Source: Sipunculus nudus
Lineage: Eukaryota > Annelida > Sipuncula > Golfingiida > Sipunculidae
Direction of reading: 5' to 3'
Assembly (NCBI GenBank): GCA_026874595.1
Contig: CM049317.1
Location: forward strand, 50,914,618-50,978,617
DNA length: 64,000 nucleotides
Within the stretch, counting starts at the first letter, position 1. Each line of letters begins with the position of its first letter. The notes beneath the pieces were generated by a model. That model saw nothing but the letters and a program-made list of their open reading frames with translations. It was not told where the DNA came from and ran no database searches. This document shows, piece after piece, positions 1-12,174 of the stretch. A program made the position numbers and the translations under genes.

Positions 1-1500
1 AAGTTTCAAAACAGTTTAAAAGGCATGATTTTGCTAATAAACATCTTCATACTACCGAGTCTGTGGCAGCTACGCTTTCAGAGACATAGATTTAGCGAGC
101 CGCACTGGTGTTCACTTTATGACTAGTGAAAAAAGCTCAGAAACAAAAACTGTCGACCTAATCAAACAAATAATATATGAACAATATGCTGTTCAAGCGC
201 CACCTGAACAAAAACACACGTGCACCAGGAACTGGTTTGGTTTCTATGGCTTTGTTTGATTGGTCAAATTCTCGAACTCCTCCTTTCAATGCTAAACGTT
301 GGTCTTGAACTAGTACCAGGCATGTTCAGACAGCCGCTAAAACACGTTTACGCGAGTCATTTGATTTGTTCAGAGGCCAAATAGAGGCGAGTTTGTCTAA
401 ATGAATCAAGGCATGTGAAAGCGTATCCACCACAGACTTGGTAGTATAAAGATGATATTGAAATCCAAATTTTCATAGATGTTAGTCCATTGACTATTAC
501 CTCATCTATTGATGTTCCAGCCGGTTTGTAAGTACGTCGACTGCCTATTGACAGCCTTGGGTTGGTTAGGAAAAATCAGACGATGTTTTTGTAATCGGGT
601 GTATGTTTACCTTAGTGCACACCAAAACTATTTTGGTGGCGACATCTACATTTTGGCCATAATGCGGATTTTTTTGTGTTTAGGACTCAGGGAACATGTT
701 ACCCTTATGCTCATTGTTGAATGTTATGTATAGCTTACCATCAATGAGGAATGCGGACCATCGTCTTCTAGATGCCTATATCCTGATAAAACTATGAAGC
801 AAAACACATAAGTGAAGGTATCTTAATTTAACATATCTGACAGTTTTTAAATTGTGCATTAAACATTCAACATATTTTTTTAATCAGGGTTAAATGGGAC
901 TATCATATAAATTTGTTCTGGATTTCTACATCTTTAGCATTCTTATTTTTTGTTCATTTTTAGTATTTCCAGGTGTAAATGTATTCAAACTTGATATTTT
1001 TAATACAGTTATTAGATTGAATCATGTTACGGAACCTAATATCAACAGATCACGTAGTCATGAAGAACATAAACCCCACGATGGAGAAGGGGAAAAAATC
1101 AGATTCTGTAACACTAGGCAGCTTGAAATGCCTAAGGGAATGAATAAAGAAGTCAGTGGTCTTCTGTCAACAAATAATTATAATTTGTTCTTAAAACAAC
1201 CCTTACATTACAATACACTACATCGATACAATTACACAGTACAACAACAGTATAACAGCAAATCAATACGATCACACAGCATGATAAACAAATTGCACAG
1301 TAACTGGATACCACCACTGTCACAGCGACAAGTCCTTTAAAATCCATAAGCCGGATGACCAGTTCATACAAATCTTCTCAGAGAATAACAGTCCTATGCA
1401 AAGCTCTTGTAACAATCCCGAAAGTAAACTGGAGACAGGCAGCACTAAATTGTATGGAGTTTATAGAATCCCTGAAATTACTTGAATTATCGGATAGGTC
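1..1500. other. No gene supported
   Basis: AT-rich sequence with chance ORFs. A 148-codon frame (894-1340) has a hydrophobic start but then a low-complexity Asn/Tyr/Ser/His tail; I do not accept it. From 1170 to 1660 the plus strand is notably AC-rich, which suggests an antisense repeat such as an LTR. Confidence 0.5.
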
Positions 1501-1576
1501 CCACAACTGACTAACGTTTTTCTGTGTCCGCTGGAATATTTCTCTCACCTCTCCTCTCGGCTCTAAAACACAGCCC

Positions 1577-1613
1577 CTATATATAGCTTCTCATCTCAAA
1601 CCGAGAACATTCC
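1577..1613 (-). promoter_or_regulatory. TATA box with upstream heat-shock-element-like motif
   Basis: On the minus strand, GGAATGTTC (1613-1605, with a further GAAAT just upstream) resembles an inverted GAA/TTC heat-shock element. About 20 bp downstream is CTATATATAG (1586-1577), followed by a purine-rich leader. No coding sequence was found downstream to about 900, so it may drive a non-coding or repeat transcript, for instance an LTR. Motif-only call. Confidence 0.3.
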
Positions 1614-1737
1614 ATTTCCTGAACAACCTAAAGAACAATACATAATACACAGTACACACGCATTACAGGAAACATCTAGAACAAGAATGCTGTGAATGCT
1701 ACATGTCAGGGTTCACACGTGAGCCGGTCCAGAGAGT

Positions 1738-1762
1738 CGGCCCGGCCCGGCCCGGCCCGGCC
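1738..1762. repeat. CCCGG pentanucleotide repeat, five units
   Basis: CGGCC repeated five times in an otherwise AT-rich region. The G-rich strand has spaced GG/GGG runs, so local secondary structure is possible. Confidence 0.85.
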
Positions 1763-3079
1763 AGGCGATGCTGTCATGGCAACGAGCTATGCGTGCTACA
1801 CGAACCAAATGTCAACAACACATGGAACATCCCTGCACATAGACATCTGTAACAACCATCTTCAATGTGCATCATCCTCACACATATTCTTGTTAAAACA
1901 CACAACATGTAAACAATAATGATCTGACTTATTCTTTGGCATTGTTGCAGTGACATTGGGAAATGGACTGAATTTTGCTTCAAGCATGCACTAATTGACT
2001 AGGCTATTTCTTAGTCCTTGTAATTCCGCTGATTGTCGATGTTTTCTTACACTGAGCATATTTATTGCGTTTAATGCACATGATCACATTTGATTTCTCC
2101 CAGAAACGTAGAGAAAAAGTTAATTATGTGCAATTTAATGTTAAGAGTATAAACAAGAATGTGTGGAAAGGTGATTGAACTTCGCATATCTTGTCGAATA
2201 AATAATAAGACGAGCTTTGAAAGCTGGATGTTACATTCAAACGAGCAAAGTTGTTTAACTTCCTATTGACAGGGAGACCCAAACATTATCTCATATAATA
2301 TTATTATGATAAGATATAATTTACATTAATAACGACATAAACCTGCCTTTTTAGACTAATCTGAACAAGTTAACCTATCGCAATTTACAAGCTTGTTTTA
2401 GACATGTGAGTCGCCCGGAGGGGGTTACGGTTCTCAAAACCCCACTCTGGCTCCATTCACGGGCTAGTTACACAATAAAAAGAAAAAAGTTCTGGCAATG
2501 TAAAAGATTTCTAATGGGCAGCTTTAAGTCTTCCGACCTTGAATTTACATTTATAACGTAAAATGAGCCTGATGTAAGCCCAGTCTCAAACCAAGGAAAA
2601 TATATTGCTGAGCGATGGAAAATAAATGCCTGCGCAGGGCACTAACGCTAAGCCTTCATCCGTCGCGGCGGTAATTTGGCGGGGGTCTTTTACGATATTT
2701 TACGATGGCGTGCTCCCGATCATCTCCTAGAGGCTGGTGTTCCGTTTTGGGCGGCAACCAGGCGTTACTAATGGCCGAACTACGTTTGTGCCCGTGCATC
2801 GGGGTCTTTAGTTGTCCCACAGCTTGAAGTAGATGTATGGTAATGCAGCCCTGTGATGTTGGGACAGGAAACATGGTTTTAACGTTTGACAGTGATTGAC
2901 AAGCATCTTGAGAGATATGCCACCACAGCTGGCGACAAAAAATTTATTGTCAGAGCTGCCTCCAAAAGCTAAATATTCTGATCTAATTACTTCAAGGAAA
3001 ACATGCTGACAGTAATTTCTGTGGTTATATACACTTCTTTTTTCTATCTTCGAAGATACTATACTTTTGGCTCCGTCGT

Positions 3080-3265
3080 CACCAGAGAACTATGACTTAG
3101 TTATTGTATTACATGTTCTAGTAGAAAGTAAAACTAGATGATTGTTTTGATAACTGTACATTTATATGGGGTATCATGTTTAGATATAAGCGTGAAAGCT
3201 TTGGTTAGAGAGCACTCGTGTCTCGTTTAATGTTAATTTCAGTACAGTTTGATTCCGTCGGAGCC
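3080..3265 (+). repeat. Truncated LTR-like repeat (partner at 13.36-13.56 kb, opposite strand)
   Basis: Nearly the same order of blocks as the reverse complement of 13360-13556: CCAGAGAACT, GACTTAGTTATTGTAT, AGATGATTGTTTTGATAA, CATTTATATGG, GAGAGCAC, TGTTAATTTCAGTACAG, GTCGGA.CC. Similarity stops sharply at about 3265. Together with the partner's position it looks like the 5' part of a longer LTR. Confidence 0.6.
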
Positions 3266-3334
3266 GTCTCTATTTGGTCGTCTCTATAGTAACGAGTGTT
3301 TGTTGTTGTAGATTTTAAAGGATTTAGTGATCTT

Positions 3335-3672
3335 TTCAAACGCATGCGTTTGCCGCGCGGCCAGTCCTTTTCAGTGTGAGCGTTTTGTATGCGGCAATCG
3401 CATTCCCTCCTGACAAAGCTGAACGGAATTAAACATACAAGTACGGGAAAACCCCACATGTGACGTCATTAAGGCGGAATTCGAATGCGTCTGCCGCGCG
3501 GCAAACTCAGAAATCCAGCACTGCTGGATTCCAAAACTGACGCGTGCGTTTGCCGCGCGGCAATCGCATACATGGAAATAGAACATGACTTATTAACTGG
3601 TTGGATATTCGCCCAGCGGCAACCGCTCGGCAATCGCTTGGAAAACGCGTACATGGAAAAGCACCCTAACAC
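3335..3672 (+). repeat. Cluster of palindromic GC-rich motifs (TTGCCGCGCGGCAA)
   Basis: The motif GCGTTTGCCGCGCGG recurs at 3341-3360, 3484-3504 (one change), 3541-3565 and, diverged, at 3610-3640. The third copy contains TTGCCGCGCGGCAA (3550-3563), a perfect 14-bp palindrome. GGCAATCGCAT and ACATGGAAA follow three of them. The cluster ends ACATGGAAAAGCACCCTAAC, similar to the right end of the 18.03-kb MITE (AATGGAAAAGGGCCTAAC), so it may be a related element. Several short overlapping ORFs here are GC artefacts. Confidence 0.6.
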
Positions 3673-3849
3673 TTGTTTAGTTTGGATGTCTCAGGGTTTT
3701 ATCTCTGGAAACGTGTCAATATTAGAATCGTTCACATCTTTAGTGGTGCGAAACCCGTGTCTGTTTGTCCGTTTGCTTTTTATCTTCTTGACAAGATATC
3801 TCAGATAGGTGTACAGACGTGGCAAGATTATTATGAGTCAACAGTAGTA

Positions 3850-4322
3850 ATGTAGGACTGATGTGGACTCGAGTCCACAATTTTATGGCCTCGGACTCTG
3901 AATGGACTCGGACTCGACCGTACTAGACCCGGACTTCTACTCGGTCTCGGAGGCAGGGACTCGAGATACCTGTTCCCAAGTCCAGTACAAAAATCTGTCA
4001 CGTATTTGAAAGAGTTGAATTCATGTGAAATTACTAAAAACATTTTAACAATAATAAATATAATATACAGTACTAATTAGCTCTGTATTGAAATGCATGA
4101 TTTAATTAAACTTTCAAGTAAAAATCATGTTCTGAACTAACATATAATTCACATGATAATCCAAAATCTTGATTTTTCATATTTTTCTTCATGAGGAGAC
4201 TTTTTTTGTTAACTTGGATTCGGGAACCAAACGCCTGGATTCGAAGTTTGACTTGGACTCTAACATCAATGACCTAGACTCGGACATTTAGTTGGACTTT
4301 TATCGTGTGGGCAAGACTATAT
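3850..4322 (+). mobile_element. hAT-like MITE with GGACTCG subterminal repeats, copy 1
   Basis: Left end TGTAGGACTGATGTGGACTC is followed by many GGACTCG and GACTCGAG words; the middle is AT-rich. The right end again has GACTTGGACTC, CTAGACTCGGACA and AAGTCCAACT on one or the other strand, finishing near TGTGGGCAAGACTA. The left end matches the right end of the 24.5-kb element in inverse orientation (GATGTG..GACTCGAGTCC). Confidence 0.55.
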
Positions 4323-4329
4323 CACTATC

Positions 4330-5500
4330 AATTATTATTCTGAATGGTCCGCTTGCTGATCCGGTTCCGTATCACCTAAATGTCTAAATCTGTCAGTCAA
4401 TTTACACCTGTGACTGAAGCGCCATTTTAGCCCTCTGACATTAAACAGTGAACGACCAGTGTACAGGCGTTAGAGTGCATCTATATCCTTTAACGAGGAC
4501 TGCCCTGTTAGTATATATGAGGATGCTAATATTTCCGTTATTTCTGACGCCGCCGCAAGGCCTACAAGTACATTTTCACTTGACATATACCAGCCCAATC
4601 GTTAGCTTTTCTTAGAAACTTTCTGACAACACCTGACCAAGTGAATTTCCATTTTAACTCCGCATCATGATAAATCTCTCGGCATGTTTGTTGATTTTCT
4701 GCCCTTATGAATACAAGCATGGCTGGCACGGGTCACTGGACGACAGTCAAATTGTACACGATACAAGAATGGACGCGTTACATAAAGACGGATTTTCAGT
4801 TTGGTTTGTGATTACACATGTATCCTTTTGTGTTAATTCATCATCCGTGGCTTAATGTTAAGATTATTGGCTGTTAACCACGATATCAATGCAACGGGAT
4901 ATATGATCGTTGCAGTACATTCTCCCGTATGGCTTGTATCAGGACACAAGTTTGGCTTAGCAGCCCTATATAAATGCCCACTGAGTCGTATATATTCACG
5001 GCTACTGTGACTGGCGCTGTGCTTGTAGGGGACTCTGGTACTATTTTGAAGAAGATTGGTTGCTGCAAAATGGAACTTGTGGCCTCCGATTGATAACTAC
5101 GGGTCTGTGCGAATTTTACAAACACCTCAACACGCAACTGTCGATGTCATGTCAACATTTGTCAGAAGAGCCAATCAGAATCTTAAGAAAGTTTGCATAA
5201 TTAAAAACCCTCAGTTACTGTTTTTACTGTGTGACATTCTGCTGACATTCTTTCGTGTTTCCAAAACACGAGTGCATGAATATAACAGGTGAAGGTGTCA
5301 AGTTCTGTCTGTATATGGACTTTGAAAAACAAACATGGTCGAAACCATATTTGTCACACGATAGAACGCGTGTGCAGATATAGAAAAAAAAACTTGAAAC
5401 TTGCTTTTGATGAGAGAGGCGATGTTGGACTTATTGTGCACAAACGGCCGTTACAAATAATTATGAGGTTTAGACAATGTTTGATACCCTACCTCCAGAG
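4330..5500. other. No feature recognised
   Basis: Unique-looking intergenic sequence with ORFs under 85 codons and no family signature. Confidence 0.6.
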
Positions 5501-5510
5501 GTTATCATGC

Positions 5511-5575
5511 TTAAAGGGGCTCAATCACCTACCTGACATATAAAAACTGAAGGTTATCTCTTTGAGCTTTAAAAG
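5511..5575. mobile_element. Possible miniature remnant of the TTAA MITE
   Basis: TTAAAGGGGCTCAATCACC at 5511-5529 matches the right inverted repeat of the 10.7-kb MITE. About 45 bp later, GAGCTTTAAAAG gives a weak inverted partner. It could be an internally deleted copy or a solo end. Confidence 0.4.
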
Positions 5576-6172
5576 AAGGTTCAGAAAACATGGATATCAC
5601 CGCACGCAGGCTGCTTGTTTTGTTTATTGTATGTAGGGGTCCGCCAAAAAAATCTAAACAAATTCAAAAAGGACATCTGGCAGCAAGTCAGATAAGCCAA
5701 AGCCTTGCGAATAGCGTTTTTGAAATCTTCTTGCTTCATTCATCCCCTCAAACTAGAAATTTAAATTCTAACAAATACACACCAAAATGTAATCGATTCT
5801 ATATTGACCCATTCCCGAAATGCCCAGAAAAGTTAATTCCATTCATTATTGCGTGAGTTATGCTGTGCATACACGCACACACCTTCACACACATACACGG
5901 GAATGTACGCTTACCGTCCTGGCCGATGCAAAAATATTTCTCTTTTATTTGCCAGTGACATACAACCATTATCTCGTAAGATTATGGTATCATAAGATAA
6001 AATGTGCATTTCATAATTTGAAATATCAATTAGTGTAAAAGTATGGGCACAGTTAAGTGGGCTACTTCTCAATGGTAATCTAGCATTTGGCCGGGGTTCC
6101 ACCTTCCCTCTATAACTAGACAAAATATCAGATTTTGTAACCAGTGACATAGAGTACATTCCTGTCTACTTC

Positions 6173-6175
<3 letters not shown>

Positions 6176-6229
<54 letters not shown>
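6176..6229. repeat. (AT)n microsatellite
   Basis: Uninterrupted AT dinucleotides over about 54 bp. Confidence 0.98.
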
Positions 6230-6233
<4 letters not shown>

Positions 6234-6239
6234 TAGTAT

Positions 6240-7980
6240 GTCTCATATGATTGTTGAAGAAAATATGATCAAGATCAGGGGTGAGTAGTTCCAATGCATA
6301 CCACAAAATCCCACTCTTGATCCGCGCCTACTTAAGAGCTCTGTCACATAGTGATATGGTATGTCGTAAAAATTTCATTGGTGACCTTTGGTGTATTGCG
6401 CTCGGTTCAGCTTGTGTCATCATCCGTATGTATCCACCCTTGCAATTTACTAAGCAGGCAACAAAAGGGATAAAAAATTCGGGTGAACTTTGATGTTGCT
6501 GTTATGATAACCCGTTCGAGCGCAAGCATTTAAAAGGTTCCTTTGATCTCACGATGAAACTCAATCCGTCTCTTGCACACAATAACGAATCACACGCGTA
6601 GAAAAAGGAATCCTTTATTTGTAGTCTACAAACAAACTGATCAATGGAGGAAAGAGTATTTGTGGTGGATCTGTGATGTAGTGGAATGATTCTAGGCTTG
6701 GCAGGCCAGTAAAGGTTACGTAGGGCGGCGTGACTGCCTGCAAAAAGGCTTCCTGCTCGCCATGCTTGGCCCTTTCGCAATCTTAGCTCTACGTGTGAAG
6801 TTTAGGATCATGTTTAAATAATGCAATGTAGAGAAACCAAAGTTTTTTTGTCGGCTCTGTAAAGATCAAAGGCATTTCCCTAACAGCTTCTCACTACGTC
6901 AAGAAACATTAAGTTCATATTTCAATGCTCTTACAACTCTTCAAAAAGAATGTTAATAGTCTAGGTTTACTTTGGCTGTAAATTTGTCTGACTCTTCACA
7001 AGTTTCCAAGTTCTGACCTGTCTAATGATTTATTTTCAAACGTTGGTTGATTCAAAATTAAATTTTAGTTTTATATGAGACTTTATTTATTGAAAATTTA
7101 TATGAACCATTCTGTAAGAAAATTTATATATTTTTTTTATTAATGGAAAGTGTAGGATGTCCAGGATTCCTTTATGCAAAAAAAAGTCGGTAACTTGCTC
7201 ACTTGGATATAATTTATGATCATTTTTCTTGCATACAGAAACAGGTTAAAAGCGGTACTTTGCCTTTTTGCCATATGTAAATTTGCTAAAATCAATGCAT
7301 TAATGATGACTTACAGTGCCGAGACAGTTATTTGGCATATAAACTGTTCAGCAGCATTCGAAAGGACAGTCATTAGAGGGCCTATTTTAAGACATCATGG
7401 TGGAGGTTATGAATATTTCTATATATAATTCATGAATTATACATAGTAACTTACTCTAAAATTGACTAATAATATCATCACATGAAGTTAAATAGTGGCT
7501 CCTTTATGCAGTGTCACAAAACGGTGGGATAGGTTGTTTTTGGTCTATGATTTACATTCAGGCGAAATACTTAATTATAAAAAGAAGCCTTATATCATTA
7601 TCATAGTGTCGTTTTTTTTATTACTGTAGCTGGGTGAACATATACATATATATAGATATATATACTTTATGTGGTGATTCAGAACATACGTAAGTTAAGA
7701 TAATAGCACTTATTTAGCGATATGTATTAAACATCCGATCCATAAAACATGTTACTGAATATGAAAATTTGAGCAAATTGAGAAAAAGCATCGAGTCAGT
7801 GACTGGTCAAACATACAAATTTTAAGAATAATCCTTTTGACATCCTCATACTGCTAAACCCACGACAGCTGCGCTGTTCACAGACCTTTAACTGTATGTC
7901 TGTCGAGAGAATATAGCCGAAAGTTGTTGACGACATTTGTTTTAGGCAAGTAATGGAAAAAGGAAGAAGGGCAATTTTTT
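6240..7980. other. No gene supported
   Basis: AT-rich intergenic sequence; a short TATATAGATATATA run lies near 7650. ORFs are under 95 codons with no recognisable motif. Confidence 0.6.
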
Positions 7981-7995
7981 GCGATATCGCGTTGA

Positions 7996-8068
7996 AATTA
8001 TTAATTTATTAATTATTATTATATATATTATATATATAATAATAATATATTAATTATTATATATATAT

Positions 8069-8127
<59 letters not shown>
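7996..8127. repeat. AT-only low-complexity tract
   Basis: About 130 bp of TAATTATTA and (TA)n with internal self-complementarity. Confidence 0.95.
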
Positions 8128-8129
<2 letters not shown>

Positions 8130-9530
8130 ATGACTGGTTTTTAATTTTATAACTTTGGCGTCATACAGTAAAACCTGTTCTGTTCTTTACTTATTTTTAC
8201 AATACCGCTTTGGATTACCGCAGTTAAATAAGAAGCAAGTTCCAAGACAAGTAACTCATAAGCAGAGTTGCTCCAGTATGAAGAAAATACAAAGGGCATC
8301 GTTTCGTATTTATTCTGCTGGAGCACCGCTGTATCCCCTCCATTATTTTGTACGCCGTCTTCGGTATTTGGTCTGACAAAAATATACCTTTTCCCCTTTA
8401 TAGGAAGAATAGCGAAATAATATCACGATGAACATCGACAATATAGTATTCGATATCGTCTATGAATTTGAATATATCTTTCTTTTTATTATGATCATAT
8501 TGCTTTACATAGCCAGACATGCCCGATTGTCCTTTTGGAATACAATATAACACGGACGCCAGTCTAAAGTACGAGATTTTATAAAGTTTTACTTCCATTA
8601 TAAAATTATAAACATGCCCCTTTTGGATTATATCCGTTTTCTTCGGAATGAAATCTTCCACAGTTCATTACCAGTTTCGTTTTTTTTTGGTTGCCATTGG
8701 TAATGAAGAACATCAAAAGCAATGATTATATATATATGTATATATATTTGTATACATATGTATACATATACTTATTTTGGTTAAACTTAATGTTAATTAG
8801 ATATTTGATACATATTTCAGATACGTGAATTATGTGATATAGGGTGATACGCACATTTATTAATACATTGTAAAATACCCACCGACAAATAAAGAATCCT
8901 TACTTTATCCGCAAACGAAGACGGCGATGGTTTTATGATCGCTCGGTCGTATGTGCGTATATGTGTAGGTCTGTGTGTGTCCGGGCCACATCTTCGACAG
9001 TTTTGGAAAAATTCCAATCGAATGTTGTTGAACTATGGGCCACGGGTGAAAGAAAAACAGTTGTAATGTTTGGATGGATCGGTGGATTGGGTATGCGGAT
9101 CTGAATCGAGATCTGTCCAAATATGTCCGTTGTAGCTAACTGTTTCGCATAAATAAAACTGATCAATGCTTCAAAGCTCCATTGCCCACTCCCTCATTTT
9201 TTCACTTAAATCAATGGAGACCTTTTAGAGATATGTTGCGGAGATTAATGTTACGTTCATGGGTATCCTTAACGTTCAAAGTGGGTAATCAACGATGTCT
9301 CGTCGTAAAGGTGACATTCGCGTCATAGAAGTTTTGTGTTATGACAATGACATCGTAATGACGTCTCACGGTCCTGACATGCTGCTGTTTGCTGGCTTTA
9401 AAACCTTGGAGGGAGGTTCTGGGTCGTGTGGCTCACAGCCAACAAGCAACCACCCCTACGCCGCCCAACGCATCGCAAGAGGATTTTTTTTTAAATATTA
9501 TAATTAAACTGAGGAACTCGTTCGTCTCAT
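8130..9530. other. No gene supported
   Basis: Three overlapping minus-strand frames at 8817-9166 cover one stretch and look like chance. A short TATATATGTATATAT run is at 8730-8770. Confidence 0.55.
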
Positions 9531-9532
9531 TC

Positions 9533-9535
<3 letters not shown>

Positions 9536-9564
<29 letters not shown>
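9536..9564. repeat. (AT)n microsatellite
   Basis: ATATAT run passing into TACATACATATAT. Confidence 0.95.
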
Positions 9565-9568
<4 letters not shown>

Positions 9569-9589
9569 CATATATTTATATGGAATGGC

Positions 9590-9800
9590 CTAGCCTTTGC
9601 TAATGGATGGCGTGGCTTCTTTCTGGCTACACACCTCAGGCTTTCTACTGAAGCCTGGAGGGTATCAGGCTCAGAACAGTCCCCTCCCCCCTGGCGCCAG
9701 ATCGGCCCTCTGGCATAATGGCCAGATCACCTGAGTCGTGTTTGTCACGGCTACCTCCCCCGTGACGTCATTAATGCATCACGCAATCAGTCAGTCAGAG
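9590..9800. other. GC-richer block of unknown nature, repeat-like
   Basis: Contains CCTGGCGCCAG, CTCAGGCTTTCTACTGAAGC and short inverted words (GGCCAGATC...). Base composition differs from both sides, and it abuts a microsatellite, as inserted elements often do. No partner in this window and no ORF of note. Confidence 0.3.
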
Positions 9801-10666
9801 CCTGCACAAACTGACAGATATACACTATAGGTTTTTACAAAACAAAATCTTCAAACGTGCATGATGATCTCTTTTACGTTAAGGGTCGATATCACCAAAT
9901 GTTTTCAATGAATTCCAGTGAGCCACTGTGGAATGTTGGGATATGATAGATTAGTTCTGAGGTGGGTCTGGATGCGAAGACAGGTGTTGATGTAGGTATG
10001 CGCTCTGTAAGTGATTTCTATTTTATATTGTAATTATATTGGTCATATAGAATGTAATACTGCTAATGAAATTAGCATTTTGAAATAAATGAATGATATA
10101 CTGTTTGCAAGCACCAATTTGTATGTTTATTAGAGAAAATGATGACTATTATAAGGGTTTTATAAAACGTTTTAAAGTGTGTTAAAATAAGCTGCACCAA
10201 GTCTGGCGCTGTCATTACGTATTCTAATGTAAGTTCTACATGTGCAACACACTAATCAAAATCTTTAAAAAAAATGGCGTGACATTAAAGTGTAGGGGCT
10301 GAGCCATTTATCAAATATAGAGAATTCCTGGAACCGTGATGAGCTTGTATTCTGAAGAAAGACGAGTCTGAGGAACAGCTTGCGTCTCGACGTCACGAGA
10401 CGTGGTCCCTGTTACAAAAGACTCATTTCGATATATATACCAACGTACCTGTCTGCCCTACTAAAAGGCCTCTGTCTTCATATAGCTTCATGGGCCAAGC
10501 AACATCTACGCAGACAGTCGCACAAGGGAAGATTTAAGATGAATATTTAACCAGATTAAGCTAGAGAAAGACTAAGCTGTATCTCGGCAAAGAATACATG
10601 CAGTCTCTGGTTGCTTCCTACTTTGCGCTGCGTTGTTCCAAGTCCTACCTCACAATCCACATATGC

Positions 10667-11155
10667 TTAAAGGGACATAATCAGGAGCAATTTTATGCCT
10701 ATTCCTTCACATTAACAATTCAATTTTGCTCTATACAAAAGTTTCCCAACAAAACCACCAAAGCAGTACCTCGCATAACAAGGCGGTTTAAAACCTTGTT
10801 ATGGCTTTGTGTGTTGATAAAAACACAGTCCACGTGTTTTTGTTTACCATAACCAGGCCGCGTGACCGGAGGTCCGATTGTGAGCGGCAGCACGCGGTGT
10901 TTCAACCAGCGGGAACATATATTACATATTTTGGACCAAGTGAGCCAGGGCATCTCTTGATTGACACGTGTTGTGGCTCCGCGTTCAAATGCGCTTTGTT
11001 TATGTTGACACCTGTGATCGCGCCCTGTCCACTGTTTTTAACACTCGTCTACAAGAGTAAGTAAAATTGTGCCAGGTACAGATTTATTTTTAAAGGGAAG
11101 AAGCTATATTTCGTGTTAATCCAACATGTTTTATAGGTGATTTGGCCCCTTTAAA
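10667..11155 (+). mobile_element. TTAA-flanked MITE, copy A (intact ends)
   Basis: About 489 bp, flanked by TTAA on both sides. Terminal inverted repeats: left AGGGACATAATCAGG, right (reverse strand) AGGGGCCAAATCACC. The interior matches the 42.65-kb copy over its whole length (CTATACAAAAGTTTCC, AGGCCGCGTGACCGGAGGTC, CTGTGATCGCGCCCTGTCCA, TTTCGTGTTAAT). TTAA targets with AGGG-type ends point to the piggyBac / Kolobok-T2 range of DNA transposons. There is no transposase; short ORFs here are spurious. Confidence 0.8.
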
Positions 11156-11329
11156 TCTATTTATTCACCTTCCTTTTCCAAAGCATTTATATGATTTCTG
11201 GCTGACCTTGCGTACATATAAATGCACTCTATAGGTAATTTCTATTAAAATTGTTCTTATATTAGAGCTCGGTTGTCTGCAAGCTGTTAGTTAGCCATAC
11301 GGACAAAACAAAGAAATAAAAAACAATCA

Positions 11330-11614
11330 CCTAAGGGTGTTAGTTGCATATGTCAGGAGGTTGAAAGTTTACTAGTTGCAAAACACCCATTGCAAAACTC
11401 TTGTTCATCTGACTTGACGCCAGATGTCCTTGTTAAATGTATTTGAATTATATTGGTCCGCCCTACATGTTATAAACACGTCTACATGAACAAACCGAAG
11501 AACCTGTGTGCCGTGGGATAAGTGTTTTGTGGCCTTTTTTTATCAAAGGTTTAAGGAAATATCTTAAGTTAATAGACGCAAGTAATTCTGATAGGCCCCC
11601 TTAACAAATTGTGA
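11330..11614 (+). repeat. Dispersed repeat, copy 1 (partner at 54.74-55.02 kb)
   Basis: About 285 bp aligning with 54740-55016 in the same orientation. Shared blocks include TTGCAAAACTC against CTGCAAAGCTA, CGCCAGATGTCCTTG against CGCCAGAAGACCTGG, GAAGAACCTGTGTGC against GAACAACCTGTGGGC, and the end TAGGCCCCCTTAA. The TTAA-adjacent end suggests another TTAA-targeting MITE family. Left end not defined. Confidence 0.7.
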
Positions 11615-11835
11615 ACAGACAGGTGTAAACAAACAGGTAATCATGGTTCGAGGTGGATTTGGGCGATGAAATTTTCAGAACTTTCAAAACACATTTATGG
11701 ATTTTATTTTCACATGGAAATGTGAAGACAGCGTTAGACCCTTTACATCGTAAGGAACCTGTGCTACATTTTGTATGAATACCTCTGATTCACCATTGAG
11801 CATAGTGTCACACCACTACAGATGTTAACGACCTT

Positions 11836-11934
11836 CTAAAGCCTACATACACACTTGATAACGAACTCTTGCAGGGCATCGTCCTTGTACCCTAACGCTT
11901 GTCCACATTCGATAATAGACTTCACAGACTCCAT
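11836..11934 (-). pseudogene. Possible start of a retroelement gag, or a first coding exon
   Basis: ATG at 11934-11932 has a textbook context (GCCGTTACCATGG). The 32-codon frame reads MESVKSIIECGQALGYKDD then ALQEFVIKC before TAG at 11838-11836. The pattern 'G..LGY..D.LQEFV' is like the N-terminus of gag proteins of invertebrate Gypsy-type elements. The upstream 1.6 kb on this strand begins with an LTR-like repeat (13556), which fits. Alternatively AA|GTGTGT near codon 27 is a splice donor and this is a first exon of a host gene. A longer frame up to 12171 uses no better start. Low confidence either way. Confidence 0.35.
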
Positions 11935-12174
11935 GGTAACGGCTAAACTAACCGACCATTCAAGCGAACCGTATAACATAAACAAAAATCGTAAACGTAA
12001 AATACGTAAACCGTAAACGCTATCAAAGTGAACAGGTGGTACCCTTACAATTATACCTGGGTTGCACCGAAGATCAAAAGACTCACGAACGGACGGATGA
12101 ACATCTAGTATGTGATAATGAAGTCTGAGTACACGAATAAAAAGGAAACACTTATTGTCGTGTGACGTCACTCA

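Noticed and set aside
894-1340. 148-codon plus-strand ORF with hydrophobic N-terminus
   Set aside because: The later part is low-complexity and Asn/Tyr/His-rich, there is no family signature, and the 3' half lies in an AC-rich tract that looks like antisense repeat.
3485-3808. 107-codon ORF over the GC-rich motif cluster
   Set aside because: Several mutually overlapping frames on both strands are open here owing to GC content; no domain.
10598-11064. ORFs of 77-87 codons, one with a KGHNQEQ start shared with 41.5-41.7 kb
   Set aside because: The shared peptide is the translated terminal repeat of the TTAA MITE, not a conserved protein.
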